The position numbers and the translations under genes were made by a program. Below, one piece after another: positions 34,540 to 45,092 of a stretch of DNA of 64,000 nucleotides (the first letter of the stretch is position 1; every line of letters begins with the position of its first letter). Location of the stretch: NCBI GenBank assembly GCA_003996215.1, contig QJPP01001734.1:164203-228202 (forward strand), read 5' to 3'. This DNA comes from Jaltomata sinuosa. Taxonomy: Eukaryota > Streptophyta > Magnoliopsida > Solanales > Solanaceae. Below the pieces are notes generated by a model. The model was not told the origin of the DNA. It saw nothing but the letters and a program-made list of their open reading frames with translations, and did no database searches.

Positions 34540-35110
34540 ACACTCCTTGGATTGTCAGGATTTGGGTAATCTATCACATCATCCGACTTTGGATAGAGGC
34601 GGCTTACAGACGCCTTTAATTTTCCAGCTTTCGAGTAATCTTGCACATTATCTGACTTTGGATAGAGGCGGCCTACAAATATCCTTAGAATTGCTAGTTT
34701 TTGGGTAATCCTGCACTTTTATCCGATCTTGGACGTGACGTGACTTACAGATTTCCCTCGAATTATTAGCCTTTGGGTAATCTTGCACAATATCAACGTG
34801 GATATGTCGCGGCTTATAGATAACCCTTGGACCATCCCTTTTTGGTAGTCTTGCACTTTATCCAATTTCGGATATCGTTGCGACTTACGCGTTACCTTTG
34901 AACTATCAATCTTCAAGTGATCTTTCACACTATCCGGTTTCAGATATCATTGCGTCTTACAGACAACTCTTAGTTCTGTCAAGCTTCGGGCAATCTTGCA
35001 CACTATCCGATTTCGGATATCATTGTGACTTATAGATGACTTTTGACATTCAAAAGTTAGAAAATCTGATTTATTGTCCGATTTGGGCAGAGACGACTTA
35101 CAGATATCCA
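34540..35110 (-). repeat. ~80-85 bp tandem array with TATCCGATTTCGGATA dyads
   Basis: About seven degenerate units are anchored by AATCTTGCAC, TATCCGA..TCGGATA and GCG.CTTACAGA on the plus strand. The dyad is perfect at 35004-35019 (7-bp arms, 2-nt loop) and decays in other units (CTTTGGATAGAGGCGG at 34590 and 34660). Confidence 0.75.
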
Positions 35111-35189
35111 TCAGATAATATGCTTCAAACCTTGACGACAAGTGGTATATAATAGTATCTTCCGGCGATTGATGCTTTCGAATAAAGGT

Positions 35190-35430
35190 GCATAAAATAT
35201 CCTTGACGTCAGACTTCTCTGCCTTACGCAATATGGGACATAAATATGCTAGATGCCAGACTTGGCATAATAAATGATAATGATATCCTCAACGTCAGAC
35301 TCTTTTCCCTCACGTAATTTCGGATATAAGCATGATGCATGCCGGATTTGGCATAATGAATGAGGATAATGATAATGGTATCCTCAACGTCAGACCCTTT
35401 TGTCTCACGTAATTTTGGATATAAGTATGT
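35190..35430 (-). repeat. ~100 bp tandem array, 3 units
   Basis: Three units carry ATCCTCAACGTCAGAC, CTCACGTAATTTCGGATATA and CCGGATTTGGCATAATGAATG. The first unit (35190-35290) is the most diverged. ACGT core words recur in each unit. Confidence 0.7.
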
Positions 35431-35559
35431 TGAGGTCGATCCTGCTCAGCTAGTGCAACTTAGGGACGCCTAATGAATGTCATCCTCTTTGAAGCCAGCT
35501 AGCAGAGGGACATAATCTTCGCAGGGGATGTGTATCTGCCATATATGATGATGATGGTC

Positions 35560-35815
35560 TTCTTGACATGCAAATATGAATGGCTTTCTCGGTATGGTCT
35601 TCTTGATATGGAAATATGAATGGCCCTCTCGGCATGGTCCTCTTGACATGGCCCTCTCGGTATGTAAATATGAATGGTCCTCTTGGCATGGTCCTCTTGA
35701 CATGGAAATATGAATGGCCCTCTCAGCATGGTCTTCTTGACATGGAAATATGAATGGTCCTCTCGGCATGGGCCTTTCGGCATGCAAATATGAATGGCCC
35801 TCTTGGCATGCTCCT
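35560..35815 (-). repeat. ~38 bp tandem array, about 7 units
   Basis: Units contain AAATATGAATGGCCCTCTCG, GCATGGTCTTCTTGACATGG and close variants. The long minus-strand frame over 35470-36123 and its two overlapping frames are translations of this array and the next, not genes. Confidence 0.8.
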
Positions 35816-36060
35816 GCGATATGATGCCATACAATATGATGCAACATAATATAATATGATGCAATGAGATATGTCATAATATGATGCGACACAATGCTAT
35901 GCCAGGATGCAATATGGTGCAATGTGATGCAATGCAGCATGATGCAATGCAATGCAGTGCAATATGATGCAAATATGAATGCAAAAATGCGATGCCATGC
36001 AGCATGATGCAACGTGAATGCAAAATGTGATGCCATGTAGCATGATGCAATGTCCCATAG
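35816..36060 (-). repeat. ATGCAA/ATATGATGC short tandem repeat
   Basis: About 240 bp of degenerate ATGATGCAAT, ATGCAATGCA and GATGCCATGCAGC words, giving a His/Ile/Leu-rich artificial translation on the minus strand. It adjoins the 38 bp array directly. Confidence 0.75.
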
Positions 36061-37295
36061 GGAAGTCATGAAAACATCACTTTTGGTCTTAATGTCGACT
36101 CCTTTGTGGGTACCTGCGCTCAAGGCAAATGGTTAGCAGACACAGTGTCGCTTTTATAAGTGACTACAGTCAAGATTTGAAAGACTTTAAAGACAGCGTC
36201 TATGAAGCTGATCAAAATAACTTTAAAAATGCGAGCAAAATGGTTGTGCCTGCTTTCAGGGACAGCCATGAATACCATTTTTTGAACATTGTCTGTTCAG
36301 GGTGATCCCTGTCTTGCTAGGCATTGGTGGGGAGTGTTGTTGCTCTTTGTTTGGTGCCCCCAATTTTGAAGGTGACCGAGATGTCCTGATCCCTTTTGGG
36401 GACTTAAGAACGTTGTCGGGTTCTCTTTATCTGGTAGTTTATGTGAACTACCAGAAAATTTGTCCGCTTTAGGGGATTTTGCCTCTTTGGTCTCTTCCTG
36501 CTGTTTTGGGATTTTCTTGCCAAATTTTAAAGCATATGGTATCTTTGCGTTTCTTTGAACGCATTGGATAATGCGGGACCGCTTTATGATATACTTTTGG
36601 GGACAACCTGCATCCACAGAAAAATTGTTAGTTTTGTCGAAACTGGCTTGTGTTGACCTCGTTCGATCTTCTGCTCCTGGTTCTGTCTTCTCCGTATGCT
36701 TTCTAATCTCGGGTACTTGTCACCCTCGACTCTCCCCGTACCAAGGTATACATAAGACAAAATTACATTAAAGGAGTAAAACTAATCTTTGTAAATATTT
36801 TTCAAACAAGTTCTTTAAAAAACAAAGGGTTTAAAAAGGAGATGATTTGGAAATGTCTCTGCATGTCATGTCATGTACTAGTTCAACGAACGTCCTTTAC
36901 TCGAGGTATTGACATTTCTGACATACTACTGGAGGACTACGGAGGTCCTTCGTCGTCCTAGCTGAGGAACTTGAAAGATGATTTTCAAGAAATCTATCAC
37001 AGCCGGGGATTAATCCATATAGGACTGGGGATTTCTTTGAAGTAGACTCTGATCTCTCGGTGCTGGGAAATTCCTCGGAGCTTAATGTTGAACTCTTGAA
37101 TAAAGCTTGGCACAAATTTTGGGATCCTTCTCAAAAAAATTTCCCCAGTTAAAGGTTTCTTAGCGGATTTTATTCCTTCCAGCAAGAGACTTGAGACTCT
37201 GTGGGGATCGCGAGATTCTTTCTCGGTATTTGCTTTGGTTGCTCTTCGGCATACTCTGCATTCTTTCTAGGGAACTATTCGGAGTCTAATGCTCT

Positions 37296-37640
37296 TCGTC
37301 TTCTGAATTTTTGAGATTCCTTTCTCAAAAATTCTGCCCCAATTTCCATTTCCTGGGCGATACGGATGAACCATTATGGAATTTGCGTATCTACAAGAAT
37401 CCTATTGTCTTGTTGGCAACGACCTTCATCTTCTGAATTTTTGAGATTCCTTTCTCAAAAATTTTGCCCTAGTTTCCATTTCCTGGGGTGATATGATCGA
37501 ACCATTATGGCATTTGTGTATCTACAAGCATCATCTTGTCTTGTTGGCAACGACCTTTATCTTCCGAATTTTTGAGATTCCTTTCTCAAAATTTCTGCCC
37601 CAGTTTCCATTTCCTGGGGTGATATGATCGAAACGTTGTG
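37296..37640 (-). repeat. ~130 bp tandem array with 12-bp-arm hairpin, 3 units
   Basis: Units start near 37300, 37430 and 37561. Each holds GAATTTTTGAGA, TTCCTT, TCTCAAAAATTC; in the first (37305-37334) the 12-bp arms are perfectly complementary. The rest of the unit is CAGTTTCCATTTCCTGGG, GAACCATTATGG and TGTCTTGTTGGCAACGACCT. Confidence 0.8.
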
Positions 37641-37890
37641 GCGCCTACGTATCCCGTTGAGGCAGGAATTAGGTCAAACATAGTTGCCACACTTATAGTG
37701 GGAGATTATTGGAAATAATTAAAGGGATGACCGAGGTCGACAAAGGCCGCCTACGTATCTCATTCTTGAGAATTCAGGTCAAACATTGTTCGTTCGGGGA
37801 AAGATAGATTTTCCTAAGGGGTTGACCGAGGTCGACACAGGCGTCCTACGTATCTCATTCTTGAAAATTCAAGTCAAACGTAGTTCGTTC
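37641..37890 (-). repeat. Three copies of the Ogre TACGTA dyad motif
   Basis: Copies at about 37641-37688, 37747-37795 and 37841-37890 share GCCTACGTATC, then GAATTCAGGTCAAAC, then GTAGTTC. The last two are preceded by TTGACCGAGGTCGACA. Outer arms CTACGT and ACGTAG are inverted, and an inner ATTCT/AGAAT pair lies between them. Further copies are at 33686-33735 and 45495-45543. Confidence 0.75.
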
Positions 37891-37980
37891 AATAGGATAG
37901 GGATATTTTAAGCTATTACAAAGCATAAAATTATTACAATCAGGGAATGCGATTACAGGGAAATGAAATTAAAGGAAAAC

Positions 37981-39302
37981 TATCCCTATACAAAGTATCT
38001 CTTCACAACATCGAAATTGATCGGTTTGGTCCACACTTGACCGTCCATTTGGGATAGGATCAGAGCTCCTCCGGATAACACTTTCTGGATGACATACGGG
38101 CCTTGCCAATTGGATGCAAACTTTCCTTTGTATTCCTCCTGGTGGGTAAAAATGCGCTTGAGAACCAGTTATCCTACGGCAAACATGCCATCTCTCACTC
38201 TTTTGTTGAATGCACGAATCATTCTTTGATGGTACAACTGACCATGGCATACGACACTCATCCTTTTCTCATAAATCAACATGAGTTGCTCGTGATGGGC
38301 ACGAACCCATTCCTCATTGTTCAGTCCGGCTTCTTGAATGATCCTAAGAGATGGTATTTCAAATTCTGCAGGTATCACTGCTTCTGACCCATACACCAAT
38401 ATATAAGGGGTCGCCCCGGTCAAAATCCTGACGATCGTCCGGTATCCCAATAAAGCATAAGGCAACATATCGTGCCAAGATCGGTGATGGTCGACCATTT
38501 TTCTCAAGATCTTCTTGATATTCTTATTGGCGGCTTCCACAACTCCATTCATTTGTGACCGGTATGCGGTTGAATTATGGTGAGTGATCTTGAATTGCTC
38601 ACATATTTATTTCATCAAATGGCTATTCAGATTTGTTCCGTTGTCGGTAATAATTGACTCGGGGATCCCGAATCGACAGATTAGGTTGTTTTTAACAAAA
38701 TCAACTACAACCTTCTTGGTCACAGACTTGTAAGAAGCAACTTCTACCCACTTGGTGAAGTAATCAATAGCTACAAAAATGAATTTGTGTCCATTCGAGG
38801 CAGGCGGCTCGACGATACCAATGACATCCATGCCCTAGGATACAAAAGGACAAGGTGCGCTCATTGCATGAAGATCGCTAGGTGGTACTCGAATCAAATC
38901 TCCGTGGATCTTGCACTTGTGACATTTTTGTACGAACTTGCTACAGACATTTTCCATGGTCATCCAAAAGTATCCAGTTTGCAAAATCTTCTTGGCTAGG
39001 GTGAACCCATTCATGTGGGGTCCATGCACTCCAGCGTGTACCTCTTCCAATAGTCTTGTGGCTTCAACCGAATCAACGAATCTTAAGAATCTAAGGTCTA
39101 AAGTCCTCCTATACAGGATTTCTCCATTTAGGAAAAAATTGTTGGCTATTCGACGAATGGTTTTCTTTTGGTTAGCGGTCACATCTTCGGGATAGACTCC
39201 AACTTCTAGATACCTCTTGTTATCATAATACCATGGTTTTCCGTCTGATTCTGCTTCGACTTGCGCACAGTGCGCAGGTGTTTCTTTGAGAACTATTATC
39301 AA
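37981..39302 (-). pseudogene. Ogre integrase, with stops and frameshifts
   Basis: Zinc-binding N-terminus: HAGVHGPHMNGFTLAKKI through CHKCKIHG (about 39080-38900). Catalytic core: first Asp in GMDVIGIVEPP (38830), second in SIITDNGTNLNS (38650), Glu in NGVVEAANKNIKKILRK (38550). The C-terminal segment runs to about 37985. The three catalytic residues are present. Breaks include a stop before GMDVIG (TAG at a usual Trp position), a stop region near 38610-38560, and a frameshift near 38175 that puts the C-terminus in another frame. Integrase would insert the cDNA; the GGTAG duplication here is the product of such an event. Confidence 0.85.
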
Positions 39303-40044
39303 CAGATCAATATAATTCTAATCGAGATGTTGAATCATGGAGGATATGGTTTCCAAGGCATCGGAAAACTCATTCTGAGTCCTTGGTGTATGCTTGAATT
39401 CGATCTTCCTGAATCTCTTGCACACACTTTGAACCATCTTCACATACGACACGATCTTGGGGTTCTTCACAGCCCATTCACCTTGAACTTGGTGAATTAG
39501 CAAATCGGAATCACCTATGACAAAAAAATTCTCAGACATTCATATCAATAGCTAGTTGGATACCGAGAATACAAGCTTCGTATTCAGCCATGTTGTTAGT
39601 GTACGAGAAATGGAGTTTGGTTGTCAGCGGATAGTGCTGACCAGTTTTTGATACCAAGACTGCTCCATGGCCCGAACCTTTGAAGTTGACTGCTCCATCG
39701 AAGAACAATCTCCAACCGGGGTATGACTCAACGATATCCTCACCTATGAACAGAATCTCTTCATCGGGGAAGTAAGTTTGGAGCGATTCATAATCTTCAT
39801 CAACCGGATTTTCTGCTAAATGATCTGCTAAGGCCTGTCCCTTGATTGCTTTTTGTGTCGCATATACGATGTCAAACTCACATAGCAACATTTGCCATTT
39901 CGCCAATTTCCCCGTAGGCATGGCCTTTTGGAATATGTACTTCAAGGGGTCCATTCTAGAAATGAGATATGTCGTATAGGATGATAAATAATGTCTCAAC
40001 TTCTGAGCGACCCAAGTCAAAGCACAAAAAGTCTTTTCTAACAA
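39303..40044 (-). pseudogene. Ogre RNase H region, archaeal-type domain
   Basis: The first part (40044 onward, EKTFCALTWVAQKLRHYL, then KLAKWQMLLCEFDIVYATQK) is the end of the gypsy-type RT-RNase H connection. It is followed by a second RNase H with acidic residues in WRLFFDGAVNF, NNMAEYEACILG, VIGDSDLLIHQVQGEW and FSDALETISSM. This extra archaeal-like domain is characteristic of the Tat lineage. A stop at about 39540-39532 separates its two halves. The domain would remove RNA from RNA-DNA hybrids. No catalytic acid appears lost in the second domain. Confidence 0.8.
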
Positions 40045-41126
40045 AGTATAACGAGCCTCGCACGGAGTGAACTTTTTACTTAGATAATAAATCGTTCGTT
40101 CTTTCTTTCTGATTTCATCAGGTTGTCCCAGGATGCATCCGAAGGCATTTTATGAAATCGATAGATACAGAAATAATAGGCTCCCTTCTTTTGGAGGAAC
40201 CAATATCGGAGGACTGGATAAGTAGTCCTTTAACGATCAAAAGATTGCTAGAACTCCTTGGTCCAACCAGTCGGCGCATCTTTCTTTAATAACTTGAAAA
40301 CGGGTTCACAAATAACCGTTGATTGAGCTATGAATCGACTAATATAATTCAACCTTCCCAATAAACTCATGACCTCTTTCTTTGTCTTTGGGGGAGGCAA
40401 CTCCTGAATTGCTTTGATCTATGAAGGGTCAAGCTCGATGCCCCTTCTACTGACTATAAAACCCAATAATTTGCCAGTTGGCACCCCGAAAACACATTTT
40501 ACGGGATTCATCTTTAGGTTGTATTTTTGCAGGCGGTCAAAAAACTTCCTCAAATGGGTCAAGTGATCCGAACTCTCACGGGATTTGACAATCACGTCAT
40601 CCACATATACCTCGATCTTCTTATGGATCATGTCATGGAAAATGGTTGCCATGGCTCACATATAAGTAGCACCCGCATTTTTGAGACCAAATGGCATAAA
40701 TCGGTAATGGTGGATACCCCAGGGGGTGATAGAGGTTGTTTTCTCCGCATCTTCTTCATCCATTAAGATCTGATGGTATCCAGCAAAACAATCCATGAAT
40801 GACTATATTTCATGCTTCGCGCAGTTATCGATAAGGATATGGATATTGGGAAATGGCAAGTTTTGTTTGGGACTGGGCTTGTTCAGGTCTGGATAATCGA
40901 CACAGATTCTGATCTTCTTATCTTTCTTAGGAACTGGGACGATATTTGCCAACCAGGTTGGATACTTTGTAACCCCTACCACTCTAGACTGAATCTGTTT
41001 GGTAACTTCTTCCTTGATCTTCAGACTTAGATCAGGCTTGAACTTTCGAATCTTCTGCTTTATAGGATCAAACCCTGGATTAATAGGCAGCTTGTGGGAG
41101 ACTATGTATGTGCTTAGCCCTGGCAT
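40045..41126 (-). pseudogene. Ogre reverse transcriptase
   Basis: Motifs in order: IVPVPKKDKKIRICVDYPDL (finger, 40960-40900), GYHQILMDEED and PFGLKNAGATY (about 40790-40665), the catalytic KIEVYVDDVIVKSRE (40620-40575) and LKMNPVKCVFGVPTGKLLGF (40520-40460). A TGA at about 40656 in an Arg-like position (CGA changed by C-to-T) and a further stop after 41126-40803 break it, as do stops around 40420 and 40240. From 41126 upstream, an acidic linker (EEYDEETMVPEYLIKELKDF, 41360-41300) precedes RT. The YVDD active site is intact. Confidence 0.85.
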
Positions 41127-41370
41127 ATCGCTGTAGGCCCAAGAAAATATGTCGATGTATTCGTGGAGCAGTATGATAAGTTATCTTTTCTGTGTTTCTG
41201 TCAAATGGACACTGATTTTGGTTTCTTTGACTTCTTGGTTGTCTCATAGATTGACCGTCTCAGTTTCCTCTAGATTAGGCTTTTCTCGATTCTCAAAGTC
41301 TTTTAATTCCTTTATCAAGTATTCGGGAACCATAGTTTCTTCATCATATTCCTCGAAAGCGCATCGTCAC

Positions 41371-41746
41371 CTAGCTCAGTTTGTTCGTTAAGACATTGAC
41401 ATGACATGACAGTTGTAGGTTTTAACTTATTATTACTGAAACCAAAACAAAACGGGTTAGATAATAATAAGCAAATAAAAATAAATCTTTAAACAGCGAA
41501 TATTTTCAAATAAGGAGGCTTTCATTTAAAATTCAGAAATATTTACAAACTATGGCTACAACCTACATGAATGTAGGCTCATGCCTTTTAGAAAGCAGTA
41601 AACAATACGAGGAAATTTAAAACATAAAGGGCGGGTCATGGAGCCTCATCCGGACCATCACCAAATTTTGTAAAACAAAGTCTTTGTCTACCCAGCCGAG
41701 TGGAGAGTAGCCAAGGGAGTGGCAACCTAGTTTTGCAACTCCTCAC
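41371..41746 (-). other. Possible Ogre intron between protease and RT
   Basis: Protease/G-patch coding stops near 41750 and acidic RT-linker coding resumes near 41370. The ~300-370 nt between is AT-rich with stops in all frames. On the minus strand there is a donor-like GTGAGG (41746-41741) and an acceptor-like GAGCTAG ending at 41371. A spliced intron at this position is a known Ogre feature. The exact sites are my choice, and a small frameshift seems to follow the acceptor. Confidence 0.45.
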
Positions 41747-42620
41747 CGGGTTTGAGGTTCCTGATTGTGGTTGTTTCGGGAGCTTCTTCCACGATAGAAT
41801 AAAACTCCTCAAACATATCCCCTATTCCATCGTCCAACACATTGCTTGGGGGACTGACGCATACCAGGAACGATTGATACAAATAAGGAAAAGGCTTGGG
41901 CAGTCTTGACCTCTTCTTTTCTTTATTGATGGCTTCACCTTCTTGGATCACATACCCCAATACGTGTTTTCTCTGCTGTCCAGGGATACTTAAAGGTTCG
42001 ATCCGACCGTTAGAGTTCCTTTCTAGCCCCGAGCCTGGTTCATAACCACACCTCAGCATTGTGGTCGCAAGCATCTTGTAAATGGGAGGCATAGGAATTT
42101 GAGGAGCCAAGTTCTCTTCTGTGGCATTCAGAATTTCCACCGTGTAGAAGTCACTCCCTATTGGGACCTCTTCGATTGTGCGGACACAGCTGTTTGGGCG
42201 ACTCAGGTGGCTTCCCTCTCCATGGATTACCACTTCATGCCCTTCCCAAAAGAAATTCACCATTTGGTGCAAGGTTGATGGCACGGCCCCAGCTTCGTGG
42301 ATCCATGGTTGTCCCAAAAGTAAATTGTAACTAGTGGTAATATCCATGACCTGTAACTCTGTTTGAAATTTAGGGGGTCCCATCTGGATGTATAGGTTTA
42401 ATTCTCCAAGGGTATCTCTCTGTCCTCCGTCGAAGGCCCTCACATTGACCCTTCTTTAACGGATTATTCCCAAATCGTATTCCAACTGTGTCAGTGTTGA
42501 CAATGGACAAATGTTAAATCCTGATCCGTTATCATCAGTACCCTATTCATAACCTTTTATTGACTCTGAATAGTGATATGTAGAGCCTTGTTGTGCGTCA
42601 CGCCTTCAAAAGGCAACTCA
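41727..42620 (-). pseudogene. Ogre protease with G-patch-like segment
   Basis: The aspartic protease active site is visible as DNGSGFNICPL near 42515-42485 in one frame. The second half, ITTSYNLLLGQPWIHEAG (42345-42290), is in the long frame from 42443, so a frameshift lies between (near 42450, with a stop). Further on, LRCGYEPGSGLERNSNGRIE (42055-41995) resembles a G-patch, seen in Tat/Ogre polyproteins after protease; its function there is unknown. Protease would cleave the gag-pol polyprotein. Coding continues to NLKPGEELQN at 41727. Confidence 0.75.
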
Positions 42621-45092
42621 TCATCGCTGAAACAGATGTGGTGGCTTCCTAGGACTTGGCTTACCATAGCAATCAGTTTTTTTTGCACTGGTAACTGTGG
42701 GCACGTAAGCTTCATTTAGAACCTTGAGTAACGTCTGTATGTGGTACAGGGAACTCATGAGAAATGCCCAAATAGAAATTTGAGCCAGGGATTTTTCCAA
42801 GTGCTTCACAATCGATTACTCTTTTGGCTGCATTCTTCTCCAAAACTCTTCTGCTTCCCCTTCACTGATTGGCCTGTTCTGAAGACTCTTCTTGTAAGCA
42901 TCATCTGCCAGATTATCGGGGACATAACATCTCCCAGATCTTGCCATGCCGTGAGTTGTGGTTGCTTCAATTATGAACTCTTTTTCAGCTGGCACCTACA
43001 CACCAAATTGCAGTTTCTCCGCGATGCTCAAATCAGCTACAGACCTTTCTAGTTCCTCAGGATTTCTGGGGCTCGCCGGCACTATGGACTTGCTTGCGAA
43101 CCATTCTTCCTCTATTTCAATCATGTTTACAGTGGCTCTTCCGTGATTCGAAAGTGGGTTGTTATTAACACTTGGCGGTGCTGTCTGTAAGGTGACTACC
43201 TTCTGATCGATCAAATCTTGAATCTTGTGTTTTAGATTAATGCAATCCTCTGTGCCGTGTCTGGCGCCTCCAGAGTGATAAGCACAATGCCGATCATCTT
43301 CGTAGAAAGGAGAGTTGACGTTACCTGGTTTATGCTGAATAGGCTGAACTAATCCAGCGGCCTTCAGTCTTTCATATAACTGAGGTCGGGCCTCAGCTAA
43401 TTGAGTGAAAGTTCAAGGAACTTTCTTTTCCAAATTTGGTCGAGGGAGACCAGGGTTAGCGAAAGGAGGAACTCGGTGGTTGTTCTGGTTTTCAGGAGCT
43501 CTTTGGTATACTGGAAAATTTTGGGGAGGTGCTTGGTAGGTGGATTATATATTTGGGACTGGAGTTTGGTAGATGGGCTGCACATTTGGCATTGGAGTTT
43601 GGTAGATTGGCTGAGTATAGAAGATTGGTTGAGGGTTTTGTGGAACTGGAGGAGGGGTTATTGGAACAAGTGGCTTCTTGTAACCAGCTCTGAAGGGTTT
43701 ATGTGGTTATGGACTAGGATTGAAAGATACCGAAGATACCTCCTCTCTCTTTTTCTTTGGGGGTCCAGTAGGTTCTGAAGAAACTGGGGTTTTGGCAATT
43801 TTGCCAGTGCAGAGCCCTTCTTCCACAATCTCTCCGATTTTGACTATGTCGGCGAACTAGGCCTTTACCGCCGATATCATCTTGTCATAAACTTATGACT
43901 CCTGAGCGCGCATAAACATCACGTTTTTTCCTTCTTCGGTCATAGGAGGACGGACTCTCGCGGCCTTTTTTCTCCACCAGTAAGCATAATCTCTGAAATC
44001 TTCATTTGACTTTTGCCTGATGCGTCCCAGGGAATATCGATCTGGGATGAGTTCTACGTTATATGCTAATCTCTGGGCAAAATCTCGGGCGAGATCGCTC
44101 CACTTGAACCACTTCTTCAATTCTTGGGAGGCGAACCATTCCAATGCCTCTCCATTCAGGCTTCGGCTAAAGAATCTCATTAGCAGGGCATCATTTCTTT
44201 GGGCACCGACTATCTGATCGCAGTAACTTCTTAGATGGGCTTCGGGACTCCCAACACCATTGAAGATTTCAAATTTTGGAATTTTGAAACCTTCTGGCAG
44301 GTTCATCTCAGGGTGAATGCAGAGATCGTCATAGTCGTAGCCTATCTCATAAGGCGAACTCCGTGACTCTCAAATCTGGGCCATTTCTTCTCTTATTTGT
44401 GCCATATCGAGGTCGTGTTTCATTTCCATAGCCTTCAGCTCTCTTTCTTTCTCTTCATAATGATCTAGCTCAAGGTTCTTATGGAGAATGGGGTATGGTT
44501 CTATTATGGCATGGAAAGCGGGAGGTATGTTCTGCACGGGCGAGGGCTGGACATGTGGAATAGTATTTGGGTATGTGGGGGTAAAATTATGTGGGTTAAC
44601 TATGTTGGTGGCATTAGGATTGTTGTTTTGGGAGTTGTAGGTGTTTTGTGGAGTGTTCTGGAGGTTTGGAGGGTTTTATGTGAAATAGGCACCTGGATTG
44701 TTGTCCTGGTTAGTATGTTGAACAGCGGGAGTATGGGTCTGGTACAGGGACCTGATGAGGGAGGAATTATTGTGGAAAGGTTCGTTTGAAGGCCTGGGAA
44801 TGGAAAAGGAGGGGATGTATTTTGGTTAATTTCCGGTTTGCAGAGAATTGAGTGGAGGGTTTTGAGGAGGGGGCTGAGAATCGCCCAAAGCAGGAGTATT
44901 GGCGGCGATTGCCAAGCTAGCCATGTCTTTTGCCTTTTGCACTTCTTCCTGCATCTTTTCTAATTTCTTCGCAAGCTCTGCGATCATTTCATTCTGTTCA
45001 GCGATGACGCTATCTCTTATAGCCAAGGCATTTTCTTCCTCACTATCAGTCATTCTTTCTGCAGACAAGTGAGGGTCAGAGGACGGATCCAA
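42621..45092 (-). pseudogene. Ogre gag
   Basis: It starts MDPSSDPHLSAERMTDSEEE (45092), followed by a helical, likely coiled-coil stretch (IAELAKKLEKMQEEVQKAKD) and an Asn/Pro/Gln-rich region (44820-44480). The capsid core is 44306-43893 (EIFNGVGSPEAHLRSYCDQI, GEALEWFASQELKKW, YSLGRIRQKSNEDFRDYAYW). A Pro/Tyr/Gln-rich repeat region (43700-43500) follows, then a knuckle of the Tat type, CAYHSGGARHGTEDC near 43290. The tail from about 42840 reads WRRMQPKE, IVKHLEKSLAQISIWAFLMS. Stops occur near 44370, 43890, 43710, 43560 and 42800. Gag would form the particle. Confidence 0.8.

Larger units (their letters stand above)
33384..37980 (-). other. Ogre 3' untranslated region (~4.6 kb), repeat-rich, non-coding
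   Basis: No retroelement or host protein domain is visible between the integrase end and the PPT. Instead there are at least five different tandem arrays (34540-35110, 35190-35430, 35560-35815, 35816-36060, 37296-37640) and copies of a ~45-nt dyad motif (33686, 37641, 37747, 37841). Variable tandem repeats in this interval are a known property of Ogre elements. The stretches 33740-34540 and 36061-37295 look single-copy and I recognise nothing in them. The open frames at 34053-34412 and 36297-36617 have no motif I can support. Confidence 0.75.

Noticed and set aside
35470..36123. 217-codon minus-strand open frame and two overlapping frames
   Set aside because: They translate tandem arrays; the peptide repeats track the DNA repeat units and no domain is present.
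33384..37980. Ogre 3' UTR arrays considered as a CRISPR array
   Set aside because: Units are degenerate and directly abutting, without unique spacers, and lie inside a plant retrotransposon.
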